Shown here one piece after another: positions 1-13,600 of a stretch of DNA of 64,000 nucleotides (its first letter is position 1; each line of letters begins with the position of its first letter). The position numbers and the translations under genes were made by a program. Under the pieces are notes generated by a model. That model ran no database searches. It was not told where the DNA came from and saw nothing but the letters and a program-made list of their open reading frames with translations. Source of the stretch: Acholoe squamosa (Eukaryota > Annelida > Polychaeta > Phyllodocida > Polynoidae); NCBI GenBank assembly GCA_949317995.1, contig OX439035.1, forward strand, positions 84,073,959-84,137,958, read 5' to 3'.

Positions 1-330
1 GAGGAGACAGGGAGAGGGCCAGAAGACGACCCGGACAAGCTGGGATCCAATCTGCCGCGCCGTAATTAGGACGGTAACCAGCATAGCACAGGACGGCCGG
101 CGGTAGGCAACCAGCGCCAGTCTGAACATGTGACGCGCGTTGCATTGTGGGCAGGCGGCGGCGGCGGAAGTGACGGCGCGCAACATGCAAGACGCTGCAA
201 CGCTTTCTTAATTAACTCTTTCGCCACCGCGACCCTCACCACTTGGTTGCCAAGCATCCCCCACCCTCCACACATGCGCACCCACCAACACCCCTCCCTC
301 CTCGGCAATAGCAATCCTCAATGACAGGCC
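1..330. promoter_or_regulatory. CpG-rich, promoter-like segment
   Basis: This end of the window is much richer in CpG than the following kilobases, with GCGCGC, GGCCGGCGG and a GGC run near 157-167. It holds an ETS-type core GCGGAAGTGAC (about 164-174), and a YY1-like ATATGGCCG lies just beyond it (about 381). These are common near animal transcription starts. No TATA box or coding exon is identifiable, so direction is unknown. A CpG-rich exon of a gene lying left of the window is an alternative. Confidence 0.3.
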
Positions 331-556
331 TCCTTGCAACGTCAAAGACGTAGCCAAATATGACGTCTACTGTAAAAAAAATATGGCCGAACCACTCTTG
401 TTGTTGTCAAGATGAGAATGTCTTCACAAAGAGTCACTCATCCAGTCCTCCGTGCATCACGCCAACGTTGGCCTGTCTTGTGCTTTATGTATTAGCCTCT
501 ACCCAGTAAACACCATACCAAAATGCTACGGTATGACTAGGAATGGTTCCTACCAA

Positions 557-1135
557 ATTGGTTTGAATTACGTCTTTTTGCTTGGTATATGGACGTTCAA
601 ACATTAAGGTTTAACTACATCCTAGATACGTAATATCTATAAAATAAGTCTTCCTATGTATTTTTTTTACGTTTTTCTCCCTTCTCCTACCAAAAAGTTA
701 CAAAAAAATACAAAAAAAAAATTTAATTATAATGCTCCCTATATCAAAATCGTTTCCAGGTATGGGCTGGGATTGATCCCAGGTCCTCTGGATTTGAAAA
801 GCTTTACTCTACAGACTGAGCCAACCAGGAAACCAATATATCTGGCACCCAAAAGTATAACATATTCTCTTGGCTGTAAGTATAAGGTAATGCAAATGAC
901 TTGATGGGCTTTCAACACACAAATCCTCATCAGGATTCAGGGTCTATGGTTCAAGGCTTCTCCTTGTTGGATATTTTACCAAAGTTTTTCTTCAGTTTTC
1001 CCCCTTTTTTTAGGTAGGTTTTTGGTAGGAAAGAATGCAGAAATATGTATTTGTGAATAGTACATAGCTAGAACGTAGTTAAACCTTAATGTATGGACGT
1101 CCACATACCAAGCAAAAATATGTAGTTGCAACCAG
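557..1135. mobile_element. Hairpin-type TIR element with tRNA-like core
   Basis: The arms at about 557-705 and 1005-1135 are imperfect inverted copies. Both read TTTTTGCTTGGTAT.TGGACGT, then ACATTAAGGTTTAACTAC, then TCCTACCAAAAA further in. The ~300 bp between them contain the tRNA-like sequence at 755-831 and A/T-rich runs. No transposase frame is present, so it would be non-autonomous. The outer ends are too diverged to define a target duplication. Confidence 0.6.
755..831 (-). repeat. tRNA-like sequence (SINE head or tRNA pseudogene)
   Basis: Read on the minus strand this has an A-box-like TGGCTCAGTCTGTAGAG, a B-box-like GGGATCAATCCC flanked by a CTGGG/CCCAG arm, and a 7-bp acceptor-like pairing TCCTGGT/ACCTGGA with one mismatch. 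The anticodon arm does not fold well. It is therefore a tRNA-derived repeat or pseudogene, not a working tRNA gene. Minus-strand sequence downstream becomes T-rich, as Pol III terminators are. Confidence 0.55.
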
Positions 1136-1156
1136 AATTCTACGTATCTATACTGA

Positions 1157-1341
1157 GTAGCTGGTCTGGAGCTGGTTCCGGCGACACACACTGATAAGAA
1201 CTGATAGGATGGGACCAGCATGTCCCTGGAAGTTGGTGTTAACCAGGAACAAGGTACCCATCATGGTATGTCTTATCAGTGGGGTTTACTTCAACCAGCG
1301 AAATTCAAAATGGCGGCTCCACTAGGCCCCCATACTGAGTC
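1157..1341 (+). repeat. Dispersed repeat, copy A
   Basis: About 185 bp that recur at 38912-39100 in the same orientation with most positions identical. Shared words include GGCGACACACA, GATGGGACCAGCATGTCCCT, TGTTAACCAGGAA, CAACCAGCGAAATTCAAAAT and GGCGGCTCCACTAGG. No terminal repeats or poly-A tail are seen. It abuts the hairpin element at 557-1135, but the second copy lacks that element, so the two are separate units. Confidence 0.75.
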
Positions 1342-2900
1342 ATGAGGGAATGGTCTCAGGCATATTCTACCATCTATGCCATCACCAACTAGTGGTCAAA
1401 AATTGAAATGAACTAATTTTACCTAAATTCATGATATATGTATATATGTCCCTCTTGTATATGCCCTAACTCATCATTATCAAGCTGTTGAATATTAGAC
1501 TTTTGCAATTTCCTAACATAGCACTAAGATTCACTACTGACCAACTTCAATTTTTTTTTGCTCATATAAATGTCCATAATGATTGTATCTAAATCCCTGC
1601 AAAGTCTGGTGAACAAATCCCTGACAGTTTCTTTCCTATAATGAGAAATGTGAAATTACACTTTTCATTTCTGTTTGTTTTTGTTTTTTTGTTTTTTTAT
1701 TCATGGCTCTTTTGCTTGTCCAATGACTACCTGTTTTATTGCTTGATCATGGTACAGGTGATGTCTCCCAAGACATAAGAGAAGTAGTTAAGGTATCGCT
1801 GGTCAAGTTTTAAATATTTGAGAAAATGTTGAAAAGTGGGGATTTCTCCAATAAGTGGCCATACTCAAGGATTCCCCATTAATAACTTTGAAATTAGCAC
1901 AATGAACTAGGGTTTCATTGCATTATCTATCTCATAATAAATAAAAGTTATATAATCCCAAGTGATTTGGAGAAACTGCTGGTAGTTTAGGATTTACAGA
2001 ATAGTGGCATATGCTCTTTAATATTTGTTCATGTTTACCTAGCTTGCAAGTACAAAACAGTGCCCAAATGTAAATATCTCCGGTACCCTTCTTTGCCCCC
2101 ATCCCCCGTGGCTAAGAGTCTACGACAAATATACAATCATATTACTGGCCTGTCATGTCAGCCATGGGCATCTAAAAAGTCTGTTTGTATAAAAAATGTG
2201 CTTATTGGTATAAGTTAGTATTGTTGCATCCCCATGTTGTATACTTATGACTCCCACATTCACACTGGGATGTACAGGACCAGGATTACCCTAAGACTTG
2301 TGATGTTGTACGTTTGCAACCTGTGGTGGTCTCCCACACATTCTCACTCAAATGTCAAGCATCCATTTACCAGGGCGAAGGCAACGCAAAAACTGCTGCC
2401 TGAAAATGATTAAATGTCCACTAACTAAGGGGAGGCGGCAGCTAGAGTTAAGAAGAACTACTCCTCCTGTGACCTCATCGGCAGGAGTCTGGGCACATGT
2501 ACTGGAGGAGATACATACTGCTGATATCCGCAGTGGCTAGAAATTATAATAAACAAGTAAACAAAATATGTAAAAAGAGAGGGGGAAAAGAGACTTCAGT
2601 AGAGGGGAGATGGGGCCAGGGAGCGTACTTGGGAAATAAAACCGCCCTGAGGTCTGGGGAAAGGAGGACTGTTGTTGACTAGTGTGGGACTGTGAATTAA
2701 GTGCTTGCTGGAGTTGTGCAGAAGTGTGGATAGATGTAAGGGACAGGCCTAGGCCTGGAAGAAGTTAGAGATTGTGAGGTCTGGGGAGTGCATGTGGGTC
2801 GGTCCTGAGTTGATATCTTTCTGTTCCCTGTGTTGGTGGTAAAATATGAAATTAAAATCGAGAGACAGCACTGCAGTGGAAAGACTGAATGCCATGTGGT
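1342..2900. other. No gene seen
   Basis: A/T-rich sequence with oligo-T/G runs near 1675-1700 and short chance frames. No exon with convincing splice sites, no terminal inverted repeats and no tandem repeat were found. Confidence 0.5.
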
Positions 2901-3150
2901 GAGTGAGTGAGTAATGGTTGTTTAACGCCAAGCCGACAGCTAAGGTCATATTCATGGCGGAAAAAGTACATTAGACATCACGTCACAAAGGAATACATGT
3001 GCCTGTGCCCATGCATATGGACACCAGACACATGTAAGAAAGAGGGGACAGGAAAGAGGAGATTCAAGGAACGAATATGTGCCAGTGCCCGCGCATATGG
3101 ACACCACCCACACTCAGAGAGGATAGAAAAGCAAGACATAGACCCCTTTT
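2901..3150 (+). repeat. SINE-like repeat of mollusc type
   Basis: It begins GAGTGAGTGAGTAATGG, then GTTTAACGCC, CATATTCATGGCGG and later a duplicated box (about 2999-3025 and 3077-3106) sharing GTGCC.GTGCCC and GCATATGGACACCA. The head follows the layout of GAGTGAGTGAG...GTTTAACG...GGCGG repeats that I associate with mollusc genomes; that is recalled knowledge, not a search result. The end is ill defined. Confidence 0.5.
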
Positions 3151-6100
3151 AAAGATGGCCTGGGGCTGGGGAGGCCCGCATGCCATGTGGTTTGCCGACG
3201 AAAAATTTAGGGTAGATTCACCTTAAGTTGGCCACATACCTGGAATGGTCCACCCCTTCGGTAAGAACAAAAGTGATAATAATGTCACCAGCTATATGAA
3301 TCAATGCTTTCAACCAGTGGGCAATGGTTATTCGACATCTCACCAAATGTTCTTCTTCCTGGAGGGGATTCTTGTCAACCTAGCTAATAGGGTATTACAT
3401 GTACATGTAGTGATTAAACATATTAGGGCGAAAAGCTGCAGAATCATAGGAAATATTGGAAAATGGTAAGGCCTAGATGTTTAGATATGAACAATGTTCT
3501 GATGCTCAGAGCTGCTCCTGAGGGGGTGAGGTATAATGAGTAGAGGGGGGTAGCTGTCTACATCACTCTGTTCTGGTTCACACGGCCACATATCATACTA
3601 ACCGCCGGCTCTCCAGCTCTTTTTTTTACCTCTGCCCCCTCACTTCTTTAGGGATTGGTAGAGATAAAGGCGTAGAATAAACATCTGCTACCAATATCTG
3701 CGGCACAGTTTTATAGCAAATGAGCAGCTCGTTGATATATTGTGGCAGAGTGTGCTTGTGGCGAGCTGCTCGGTGAGATGTTAGGATCTAGTGAGTTGGT
3801 GGGATCTTCTCGTGACGCTGTTCGTTTCATACCTAAAATGACACAATGACAGTAGACGAGGATCGGGAGGTAGGAGCCTGGGGTAGGAGGAGCTCAGCAG
3901 ATTCATCACTGTCCTCTGGTATAGCAATGAAGATGGTGCAGTGATGACTGAGGGTGCTACTGATTATATTGATTACACATAGTAAACACTATGAATACAC
4001 TGAAACTGATTGAACGCATTTCTAATGCTCAACATTTCTCTGGCTTGTGTAGAAGTTCCTTGTGCCCCCTCCAGTTGTGATAATAATTACCGGTACATTG
4101 TGTATCGATGGGAATATTTACGTCGATGGCACTGATTTTGTATTCTGATAAGGTGGTCAGTAATTTCACTGCCTGAGAAGGGGGTCCGAAATTCTGTATT
4201 TTTTTTTTTTTTTTTTTTTTTTTGCATTGCATGGTTCAGCATTGCAAATCGCACTGTGTACATGCTAAACCTAAACCCATCCTTTAACATAATCCAGATT
4301 CAGTATGCCACGCAGTCACTTAAGACTAGCAGATGATATTTAAGATACATGTATTAAGTACAAACACTGTGCCAGCAGGTACAAGGTATGAGCGGCTCCG
4401 AGCTGCTCAGCGCTATGCTCAGACTCCTGGCTACCTATTGCCAACTGTAGTTCTAGCTGCTCCCTATAGACTATAGGTGGATCCGCTGTGATCTTCTCTA
4501 TATATTCCACACCAGATGGCAACCACCACCAAAAAGCTTTACCCTCTGTGACATTAACAAGTCCCCCAAGCTCCCTCCCTTCCCTGGTCTGCATCACGAA
4601 TCAGTAGATAGCAAAGACCTGTGAATAGTTCAAGATGGGAGTTAGTCATGTTTATAAGTTTACTTCCACATACATCTTAAAACATGTTGAGGGCACATTT
4701 TTATGTTCATGTGATTCGAATGAGTCATAGCACATTCTCAGCCGATGCTCTATACACTTAACAAGTTCCTGTCTTGCTACCACCCCCTTTCAACCTGGTC
4801 TAATGTGTGTCACGTGTGATCTCTTGTATACAAAATATACAGTGTTTTACACACAAGTCATTACAGGTGCTATTCAAATGCATTTAAAATAGCAATGGAC
4901 TTTAGCCTAAAAAACAAAGAAAGAACCAGAAGCACATGTGTCCCCCCCCCCTTCCCTGTCAGTTCTCCTTCACATGGTCCTAAGCCACCCTCCCAAGACA
5001 CATTCCCGACCCTGAATTATGAATGATCTGATTAAAAGTTCATCAGTTCTAATGGGTGTCTTCCGATCCCCATGTTGCACTTAAAAGACGGTCAGTCCCT
5101 CAACATGACAGCAACAACAGGGCTATTGCACGGTGGGTTCGTTTTTCATAGTTGCTTAATGATGGGATTCCAGCTTACTCCAATATCATGGTTAGATATT
5201 GAGATATGGCCAATGGGGAGTGAATAGCATACCATAGATTGTAAATGATTTCATCCAGCAGTTTTATAATTAGAGGGAATCACGAGGAAAGCATCTCGGC
5301 ACGATACACTGTACAGCATTTCCTATAAGTCCTACTCCTTAAGCCATGCTACATTGTGGATTTATCTCGTGTTTAGGGCTACATGGATCATCGTATCATG
5401 TAGTGGCAACCCCTGGATAATGCCTCGAGCCGCGCCTCATTAGGGCTAATCCATACAGAGACAGGCACTGACTTTAATCCCGGCTTAAACCAGGCTCTGA
5501 TCCCCCCACTGTCTGTGTCACCATCCTAGAGGTCAGATAAAGGTCACACAGGGCAGAATCACATCAGGGGTGGGTGGAGGTCAAGGAGGACGGTTAGATC
5601 AAGCCCCATTGTTGATGCTGTGTTGAGGATGTATAACTCACTCAATCATGATCATTAAATCTACATGACCTGATATACTACTGATCTAGTACCACCGACT
5701 TCAATATCATCCCCCCAAGGAAACCATGCTGATGCATATTGAATAACATTGACTGAATATACCCCCCCCCCTTTCCTACACTGAACATTCTCTTCCGGAT
5801 TCCCTTTGGCTAACTTCCATATTCTCTTCTTTGAGTTGGCTTCTTTTATGCCTAACCAATACTCGTGGACCTGTTAATCGGTCCCTGCTCAAACGGTAAC
5901 CCAGGCTGCCCGTGTGGGTCAGCCTGTGTACTTGACTTATTGTCCTCAAACAGAAGTCAGACATATCAGCATACAGCTGTAGCATATGGCAAGCAGGTTG
6001 TAAGTCCTCCTGCCCTGAGCTGCCCTACCACAGGTAGAAGGTTCACAACAAGTCTGCCGTCTGGCGGGTATTGAGAGAACTAGGTCCATAGAGCTTGCGG

Positions 6101-7342
6101 AGTAAAGTTTTTACCAGCCTTCTTGCTTATTTCACCCAATCTCGTTGAGAGAAATATTCTAGGGAATGCATCTCTAGCATTTAGGCATTATGGGTCCCCA
6201 TTTGGTGGGAATATTACTATGCACGGTACCTGCTGACATGTTATTATCATAGCAACCTGTGGACAGACCTACATGTACATTATATCCCCTAATCCTTGTT
6301 AGCCAGCGATGACTCTCACACTATTAGTCGAGGTAGGGAAAGCTTCCGTTTTTACTAAATCGAATAGCATTGACTAGGTTTAATATGTCTAATGATAACC
6401 ATATATAATGCCTAAACCAAATTAATTGTGCCGTTTCTGCCTGTGTTTGGTTGTCTCCCAATCATGCCATATGGATATTTGAACCGGTACATGCTGTTTA
6501 ACCTTAACTCCCTATACTGAAGCACGCAGTACTGTCTCAGTGCAGGAGGTACTAGGATAACTGGCAGTTACCCCATCCAACATGGCAGATACTACAATTA
6601 TGTATTAAAGAGATTGAAAAGAGGGAGATTACTCAGTATATCTACTGATCTGTGTATTTCTAACTTTACAACGTCATCTTAACTTATAACTGCAGACTGA
6701 CATTCATGTCTAGAACAGTAGTGTAGAGAGGTTTTAGATTTGACAGTACACATGTACTAGGGTAACTCAGTTTGTTTACAATAACAAGTACTATAGTAAC
6801 TTCATTTGTGTGAGATAAGCTAGTACACAACTTTCAGTTTTGGCTGATTTCTATCTATTAATCCAAGTAGTGCAGTTACTCCAGGTCTTCTCATAAATAT
6901 TCATGCCCTAGCTATGATTCTGTAATACTATTAAAATAGCGCATTAAACATGGAATGAAGACAGGTGTTTAACTTGTTTTCATATGGTCCCTCATGTTAG
7001 ATGGGGTGCCAGTTACCCTAGTACCTTCTGAACTGTGACTATAGTATTATATTGTAGCAAACACGGGGATTTAAAGGGGATAACTGTATATAAAATCTCG
7101 GTTGCTTGTCAACATCGTGTGTTCCTGACACCCATTACGTATTTAGGAAACCATGTGGCACATGTACCTGTGAGAACGTGTAGATACTGTGAAAGACTTT
7201 ATCCTTTCCAAATGGAGATACTGTATTTAGAATCAACACGATTATTCAGTGCGCATAACACGATACAGCAAGAGGTCAACTATACAGTAGCCAATGCTAA
7301 AGATCATCTAGGTCCATCTTGTTTTCTTTCTATTTTCATACC
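3151..7342. other. No gene seen; motif cluster and poly-T run
   Basis: Holds four exact GAGC-W-GCTC palindromes (3509, 3722, 3763, 4400), a run of 25 T at 4199-4223, and C runs near 4944 and 5762. Open frames are short and clash between strands. One minus-strand frame around 5870-5955 reads as a polar, disordered-looking tail, but it has only a weak acceptor. No recognisable product. Confidence 0.5.
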
Positions 7343-7668
7343 CCTGACAGAGGCGTAGGAAGCAAATCTTCATTGGGGGGGGGGGGGGGGGCAGCTGGGG
7401 GTCCACCACAACCACCTTGAATTGTCGGCTCAATCTTCATGACGCCTATACATACATATATAGAGAATTTGTATAGAAAGATAATTTTTGGTGAATTTCA
7501 GATCACATAAATCAATTTTGAGATGAGAGTTTTAGCTTTTTATGCAATCTGTAATGAATTCTTGGCAAATTTAGGGGGGGCCCAAACATACTCAGGCCCC
7601 ACCTTCTTCATGATTGGGGGGGCCCAGGCCCCCCTGCCCCCCCCCCCTTTTCCTACGCCACTGCCTGA
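7343..7668 (-). mobile_element. hAT-like MITE, 5-bp TSD, copy 1
   Basis: The element is 7348-7663 (316 bp) with ends CAGAGGCGTAGGAAG and TTTTCCTACGCCACTG. It is flanked by the exact 5-bp direct repeat CCTGA (7343-7347 and 7664-7668). The second copy at 40742-41094 has the same body in the opposite orientation and its own 5-bp duplication. CAG-type ends with a 5-bp duplication fit the hAT superfamily. Long G/C runs lie just inside both ends. No transposase is encoded. Confidence 0.85.
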
Positions 7669-10600
7669 GGTAGACCCCGGTCCTCCTTGTCGCCCCAGAC
7701 AAGCCCTGGTCTTCTGTAGATTGTTAATATCCCATCAGACGTCGGTCCCGTAGGAATCAGCAGACGGCTTCTAGTAGGAAGATTGCCGCGCCCCCTGGGT
7801 TTAACCCCTGGAACTAAACCCACTCCACCGTCTCAGTGCCTCCTCCTAACGAGAAAATAGGAAACTGGAATGACAGGGAGGCAGGTTGCTGCTGCCATCT
7901 GGCGTCCTTAACTACTACGTGCACTAGGGACTTGAGCAATGTTATTTACAAGACATCCTCTGTCGTTCCATTTACTCCTTATTGGTAGTTATACTGGTTA
8001 TGGTCGATAGGTCAGCCATGAGCTAGACATGGTTCCTGCAACAAGGAGCTTATATCCTGGCATGTAACACAGCTTACGTTGTTCATTATGGTAGCATGTT
8101 CCTTTATTAAGTGAGTCTATCTGACATATTTGACCAATGGTAATACATGTATATCTGAGACATTTAGCTATATGCCCGTGGAATAGAGACAAACATCACC
8201 TGTGGGTTCACATAACAGGTGTGTCAATGTGTGTCACCAGGTGAGCTAAGGTCATCAGCTCAATACTATCACAATACTACCCCAGCCTCCTCCAGTAGGT
8301 GGGTATCGAGGTATTCCTTGCACGTGCACTGTACCACAGTCAGTGCAGGTAGATGGGTGGTAAATGAACCACACCAATGCCTGCCATGTTTTATTCCACT
8401 AACCCTCTTTTCTATAGACGCTAGTAGAATATGTATCCCGCAAAAGCCACATTATATTAGTATAAAGGAGAAGCAGGTCCACCACACCACAATGCTTGGT
8501 GCCCCCAGGTTGTGCACCAGCTACAGCATTGAACAACATACATGTACGGCGTATTTTGGATGTATACATGCCTCAGTTGGCCTCTTTTGCACAAGGCATT
8601 ACCTCTTTCCAATAGGTGAGATTTCAGTTTCTGAAAACCAACGCGACAAAATGGCAGCCCATAATGGCAGCCCATACACCATATTCTGCATAACTCGATA
8701 CATCCCTATATACCCCGTCAGGGCTAAGCTGCTCCCTGGGTCAGGTTGATGCAGTACTGGTAACCATGGCGACCGATCAATAATAATACCAGTCGGAGCA
8801 TTACTTGAGCTGGTTGCTGGTGTCCTCTTCCACTTATTGCTGTCCGTCCCACTGCTGGGACGCCGACACCGTGGCACCAGCGGAGTATTGATTTCTGCCA
8901 CTGTTTACTTAGTACAGAAAAAGAGGCCTGAGTGATGTCTGGGTGGGTAGTCTGTGACTGACAAGTATGAGTGATGTCAGTTATCTATAAACGTGAGTAA
9001 GGATAACGAGTTAAAAGCGTTACTGTTAGAGGCAATATGGTGTAAGGTTGGGGGAAACCATGGAGGATAATCTCTACGGTGGAGCTGAGGATAAGTAGAG
9101 GACAGCCGCACTGCCCCAAAGAATTCATGAAGAGTAAACAAGACTGTTAAGAAATCCGATGATTTCGCATGCAAAATATATGAGAATACTAAAGTTCCTA
9201 ACTGATCCAACGTCTTAAAAACGTAGACTCAGAGTTATTATCTCGACAATACCAGCTGACCCTACAATAAAAGAAAGTACGTGTAAAAAAAAAATAGACC
9301 CATTACACGTTCCAAATGCAATCTATGCTCACAGTAGCACTGTGTTACAGTAGATTTTAGCAGTCGGTACATGTACTTTAGTTCAAAACACTGCTGATTG
9401 TCTCATAATTTCCATGGCAGCTATCATCAGTGAAGCATGTGATATGTCAGTTTTCTTCTTTGAGGATAATGTGTGCATCTAAGTATGTTAAACTGGTTGG
9501 GGCATCAGTGAGCAACGTAAACCTTGTCTACAGGTGGGCTTCCTCTTCCCTGTATACCCTTTTTAGACCTTTTTACACCCTGTACTTAGTGACCTGGACC
9601 ACACATCTACGCCCTAGTGCGACAATCCAGGTATCTTTTATCGAGCTATGCCAGCCCACTGTTCCTGTATGTATGGATCTGCAGAGGAGGGAAGATCGTC
9701 TATAGCCCTCCTTTGTTGAAAGTCGAGTTCCTCCTGGTCCCTATCAAACTAAATAGCCCACATCTACACAGACACATCTACCTGTCACTGAATACTTTAA
9801 TCCACTGTTCATAAATAGTTCAGTGCATTGTGACAGTAGGCTATCAGTGAGCAGCTCAGACCATTGTGACGGGTGACACACAGGTGGGAGCTGCTCTATA
9901 ATAGTTAACACAGACTGTATAGAGGGCATAGTCCATGTGTATATGTCCATGGGTAACCTATATTGTGGTTACATATGTTATTTGATATACCTTACAGGCA
10001 TGCCACACCATGGTACTGGATGGTACCTCCAGGGTGGGGTAGTATTGGTACTATGAGCAATAGGTGCGAGCAGCTCACACATAGCACTCACAGCCTGGGT
10101 ATGATGGTGGTAGGAGGGAGGGGGGGGATGGGTTCAGCAGTCTGGCCTCAAGGTAGGTCGATCAATCATCTGTCTGGGGCCTCTGTCCATATTACCAGCA
10201 GGGACGGGTCGGCTTTGGTAGGAGGCTTAGAGCTGGAGGGATGCCGACATCCCCAGGGCTTTTGGGTGGGGTAGGGTGGTAGGAAGGTGAGTGTAGAGGA
10301 AGTCTAGGTTGGGCTGCACTAATCATTGTGATGAGTCACGACTGCGAGCACCTCTAGGACTTTGCGTCATTTCCTGAGCTACTCAGAACATAAAACTTCA
10401 ACAATGAGGTGTTCTTAGTAGCAACTACAGATCTTATGTGCTATGTACATCATAAGTTATTGTAATCCATATGTCATGACCTGTACCAGACATCAATATG
10501 CGGATATTTTAGTTATTTATCCCCTACTTGTTCTCGTCTAAGGTATGTATTACAAACAGCTAATATCCGGTATACGGGTTTGGGCAGTTGATTAGGCTAG

Positions 10601-13600
10601 CTGGTCTGAAATGCTAGCTTGTCTGAAATGCTGCGCTACCCCCAATACACAAAAGTCTGAGATACCCCTCTTACTTCCAGACCGAGTGCACTAGCTAATA
10701 TTAAGAGGCTATATCTGTAAAATATTTTCTCAATGATAACACATCATGATCTTTATTTCTACACAAGGAATCTGTTTCCTTTCATTTATGCCAGTCATCT
10801 GTAAGTACATCACGGCTGAAAACTAGTTATTTCAATAATCTAGGAAACGTGGTACTCTGGCTACTGGTATCTATAATCTTGCTACATCTACATGAGGAAA
10901 TTCTTTCACACATTGGTCTTTTTCCTCTAAACAGGTCCTCTCAGACACACAAAGAGCACATTCCCTCTGCAATTTGGCTACATCAGGAGTGTTATGCTGA
11001 AGGATGGGGTCTGGAGCACCACATTTTTTTGTATTTTTTTTTGTAATATTGTTGAGGTCTGTATTGGAGCGTGGGTAGCTAGCTACCACCCCTCCCCCTC
11101 CAGCACCCTCTCAGTACGTGCTTTGCAAACGGTTTACACGTGTTGGTTGAATCTCGGCCGCACGTGAGACGTGTGTGTGGCAAGATGAGTCACCTGCCTG
11201 AGTAACCTGAGTGCAGGCAAACCCACTAATCCCCCCCCCCCTACCGCCTTCCTACATCGACCATGGCTTAACTCACCTTGATTCTACTGCATCATAGTAT
11301 ATTATACTATTTCTTATATAGTATATCTATGTTCTCCATTGTCATGTACATCTTGTACAATGCACTTATGGATATGGATATAAACATTATTTGCGTTTAC
11401 AGCCCAGCCTTATACCGTTACTTTGACATACATATGTGAGCATCTCAATTTTGATGTGCACTGTTACATGCAAAGGGACTTTCTCCCAGTGAAGGACGCA
11501 CTAAACAACCACTTTCCTGACTCACAAACATCGGACCGGGCATCGGACCTCTTTTCTTCCAATGTCATCCCCCACCTCTCATCCTTCCGATCGCCCTGTG
11601 GAGATGGTCTCTATCCTGATCCCCTCCTGCCTTTAGGGGGACCCCCTCCCGATCCGCTGGCATCTGGAGGATCGCCTGCCATCTGAGAGGTGCAGGCTGG
11701 ATGCTGTGGGTGTGAGCTCAGCCCAATAAGCCTGGTGATTGGGCACACCTGGGAGGATCATGTAGACAGGCTAACATTGCCAGACGTCAACCCTAAAGCC
11801 ACACCAGCACGTGTAGGGAATGTGGGGCTCATATAATATACCACACCCTACAGCAACATCAGCTGACCAAGGCACTAATTTACTAGACAAAATACATGTA
11901 TTAAATAATCCCCACACACCCCTCCTCCTCAAAAAAAAAATGAAGAGAAGATGATTAGCCACCATATATGTGTTCTATTTTGTGCAACAAAGGGTGTACC
12001 TGGAATTCTCGCCCATACAGGATTCTACGTTTGTACAGTAGCATTCCCCATTCCCCTGAGTATTGTTAGTATTGTTGAATGTATGAGTGCATTGCACACA
12101 GTGTTCACACATGGTGAATCAATATAATATGACTACCTAAACTTATGATACAAAGACCAGCTTAAGGTCCCCTTTGCTCAGCCGCCACCAAAATAACGAT
12201 GTCTGATATACTCCAATGTGAAGGAGGTGGTGAGGTGTGACTCCCGAGGGTTTGATCTACGTAATGACTTTGCTGATATTGAACTCCCGAAGCTCCAAGG
12301 TGACAAGGCCCCATAGGTTTTTCATTGTTACCTTTGGGCCCAGGCCCTGTCAGATAGGGCCTCATTTAATGCCCTCAGGTAGGCAGTAAATTCCTGGACC
12401 AGAGGCATATTATGCTATAAGGGGATCTGAGGACACTCCATGAGACGTGGATCGGTAGTAGTGGTAATCTTCATACTACAGTTACTTATTAGTTTAATCT
12501 AATCGAGCGTTTTGGAAGTACCATAGATATGAGAATCGTGCTAAAAATAGCATTCAATGGTGTTGACAGTGCTCAAATCCAGTACTTGCTTACCACTTGA
12601 TTTAGACAGCTTCTGTTGAATGTCACTGTCGTCACTGGAGGGCGTGTGCAGCCTTCAGGGAGCATAATATGGGGTGAGGGTGAAGGGGTGGGTAGACATT
12701 GGGGGTGCTTTTCAATGTCTGTCACTCACATAAGAAAAGGAAGGAGGGTGAGTGCCAGTAAACTGCATTTCTTTATACATGTGCTTCACATTAGATTTCT
12801 CAATGATTGACAGCAGATTTATGGCAATTTGAACGCATGCACACACAGTAAAGAGCAGCTATCGTCTTGTTCTATAACTATTCCAAAATAAATAATCCCA
12901 TGTGTGGAGCCTCCATGTTTATGACATTTCATTTTTACTGGCAAATGGTTGCACTGGCTTGCCAAAAGTGTGGTTTCTCACAGTTTTTCCGCATCTGGCC
13001 GCTGGGCGGCAATTTATCAGAATAATATGCCCAAAGGCAATGGGCAATAACAGATGTGTAATCTGAAAGTCAATGTTAATCCTAAGTAACATGCTCTGTA
13101 TCTGCCTGGAATAACATAAAAAGAATGCTGTCAATGATGTTGACACTGTAGCAGTGTGTGAGTGATCAGCTGCCCCGGTGCCACCAGTCACAACTTCTTG
13201 TCCAATCTGGAATTCTGTGGGCACTGCGGCATCCGGCTGTGGTTTACTGACGGACATGTCGGAAGTGGTGGAGGTGGTGATGGAGGACATTATTACCATT
13301 CTTCTCAGTACCCTGTTCCATGCTTCCCAGAAGGGTACAAGGTTCTGACCCCTGGTTACTACCTACCTCTCGTTACTACTGCTATGTATAACAAGCCATG
13401 ACAAGGATACTGACTTTTATTACTACTCAATGATACTTCTGCCATGCAGCGTGTAGGCTTTGACATATGACCCAGAGGGAATGTTCTATCTATAGATCAC
13501 TGACTCATTGAGCAGTTGGCGACTGCTCAAGATGCTTTGAGGTACATATGTACTGAAGTGAGTCGTGTCGTATGAACGTATGGTGATTGGAATACAGTGA

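Noticed and set aside
755-831. Functional tRNA gene
   Set aside because: Anticodon arm does not fold, acceptor stem has a mismatch and it lies inside a repeat.
8219-8749. 176-codon open frame
   Set aside because: Overlapped by minus-strand frames, no recognisable domain, no supporting splice or promoter context, and includes a 13-bp tandem duplication.
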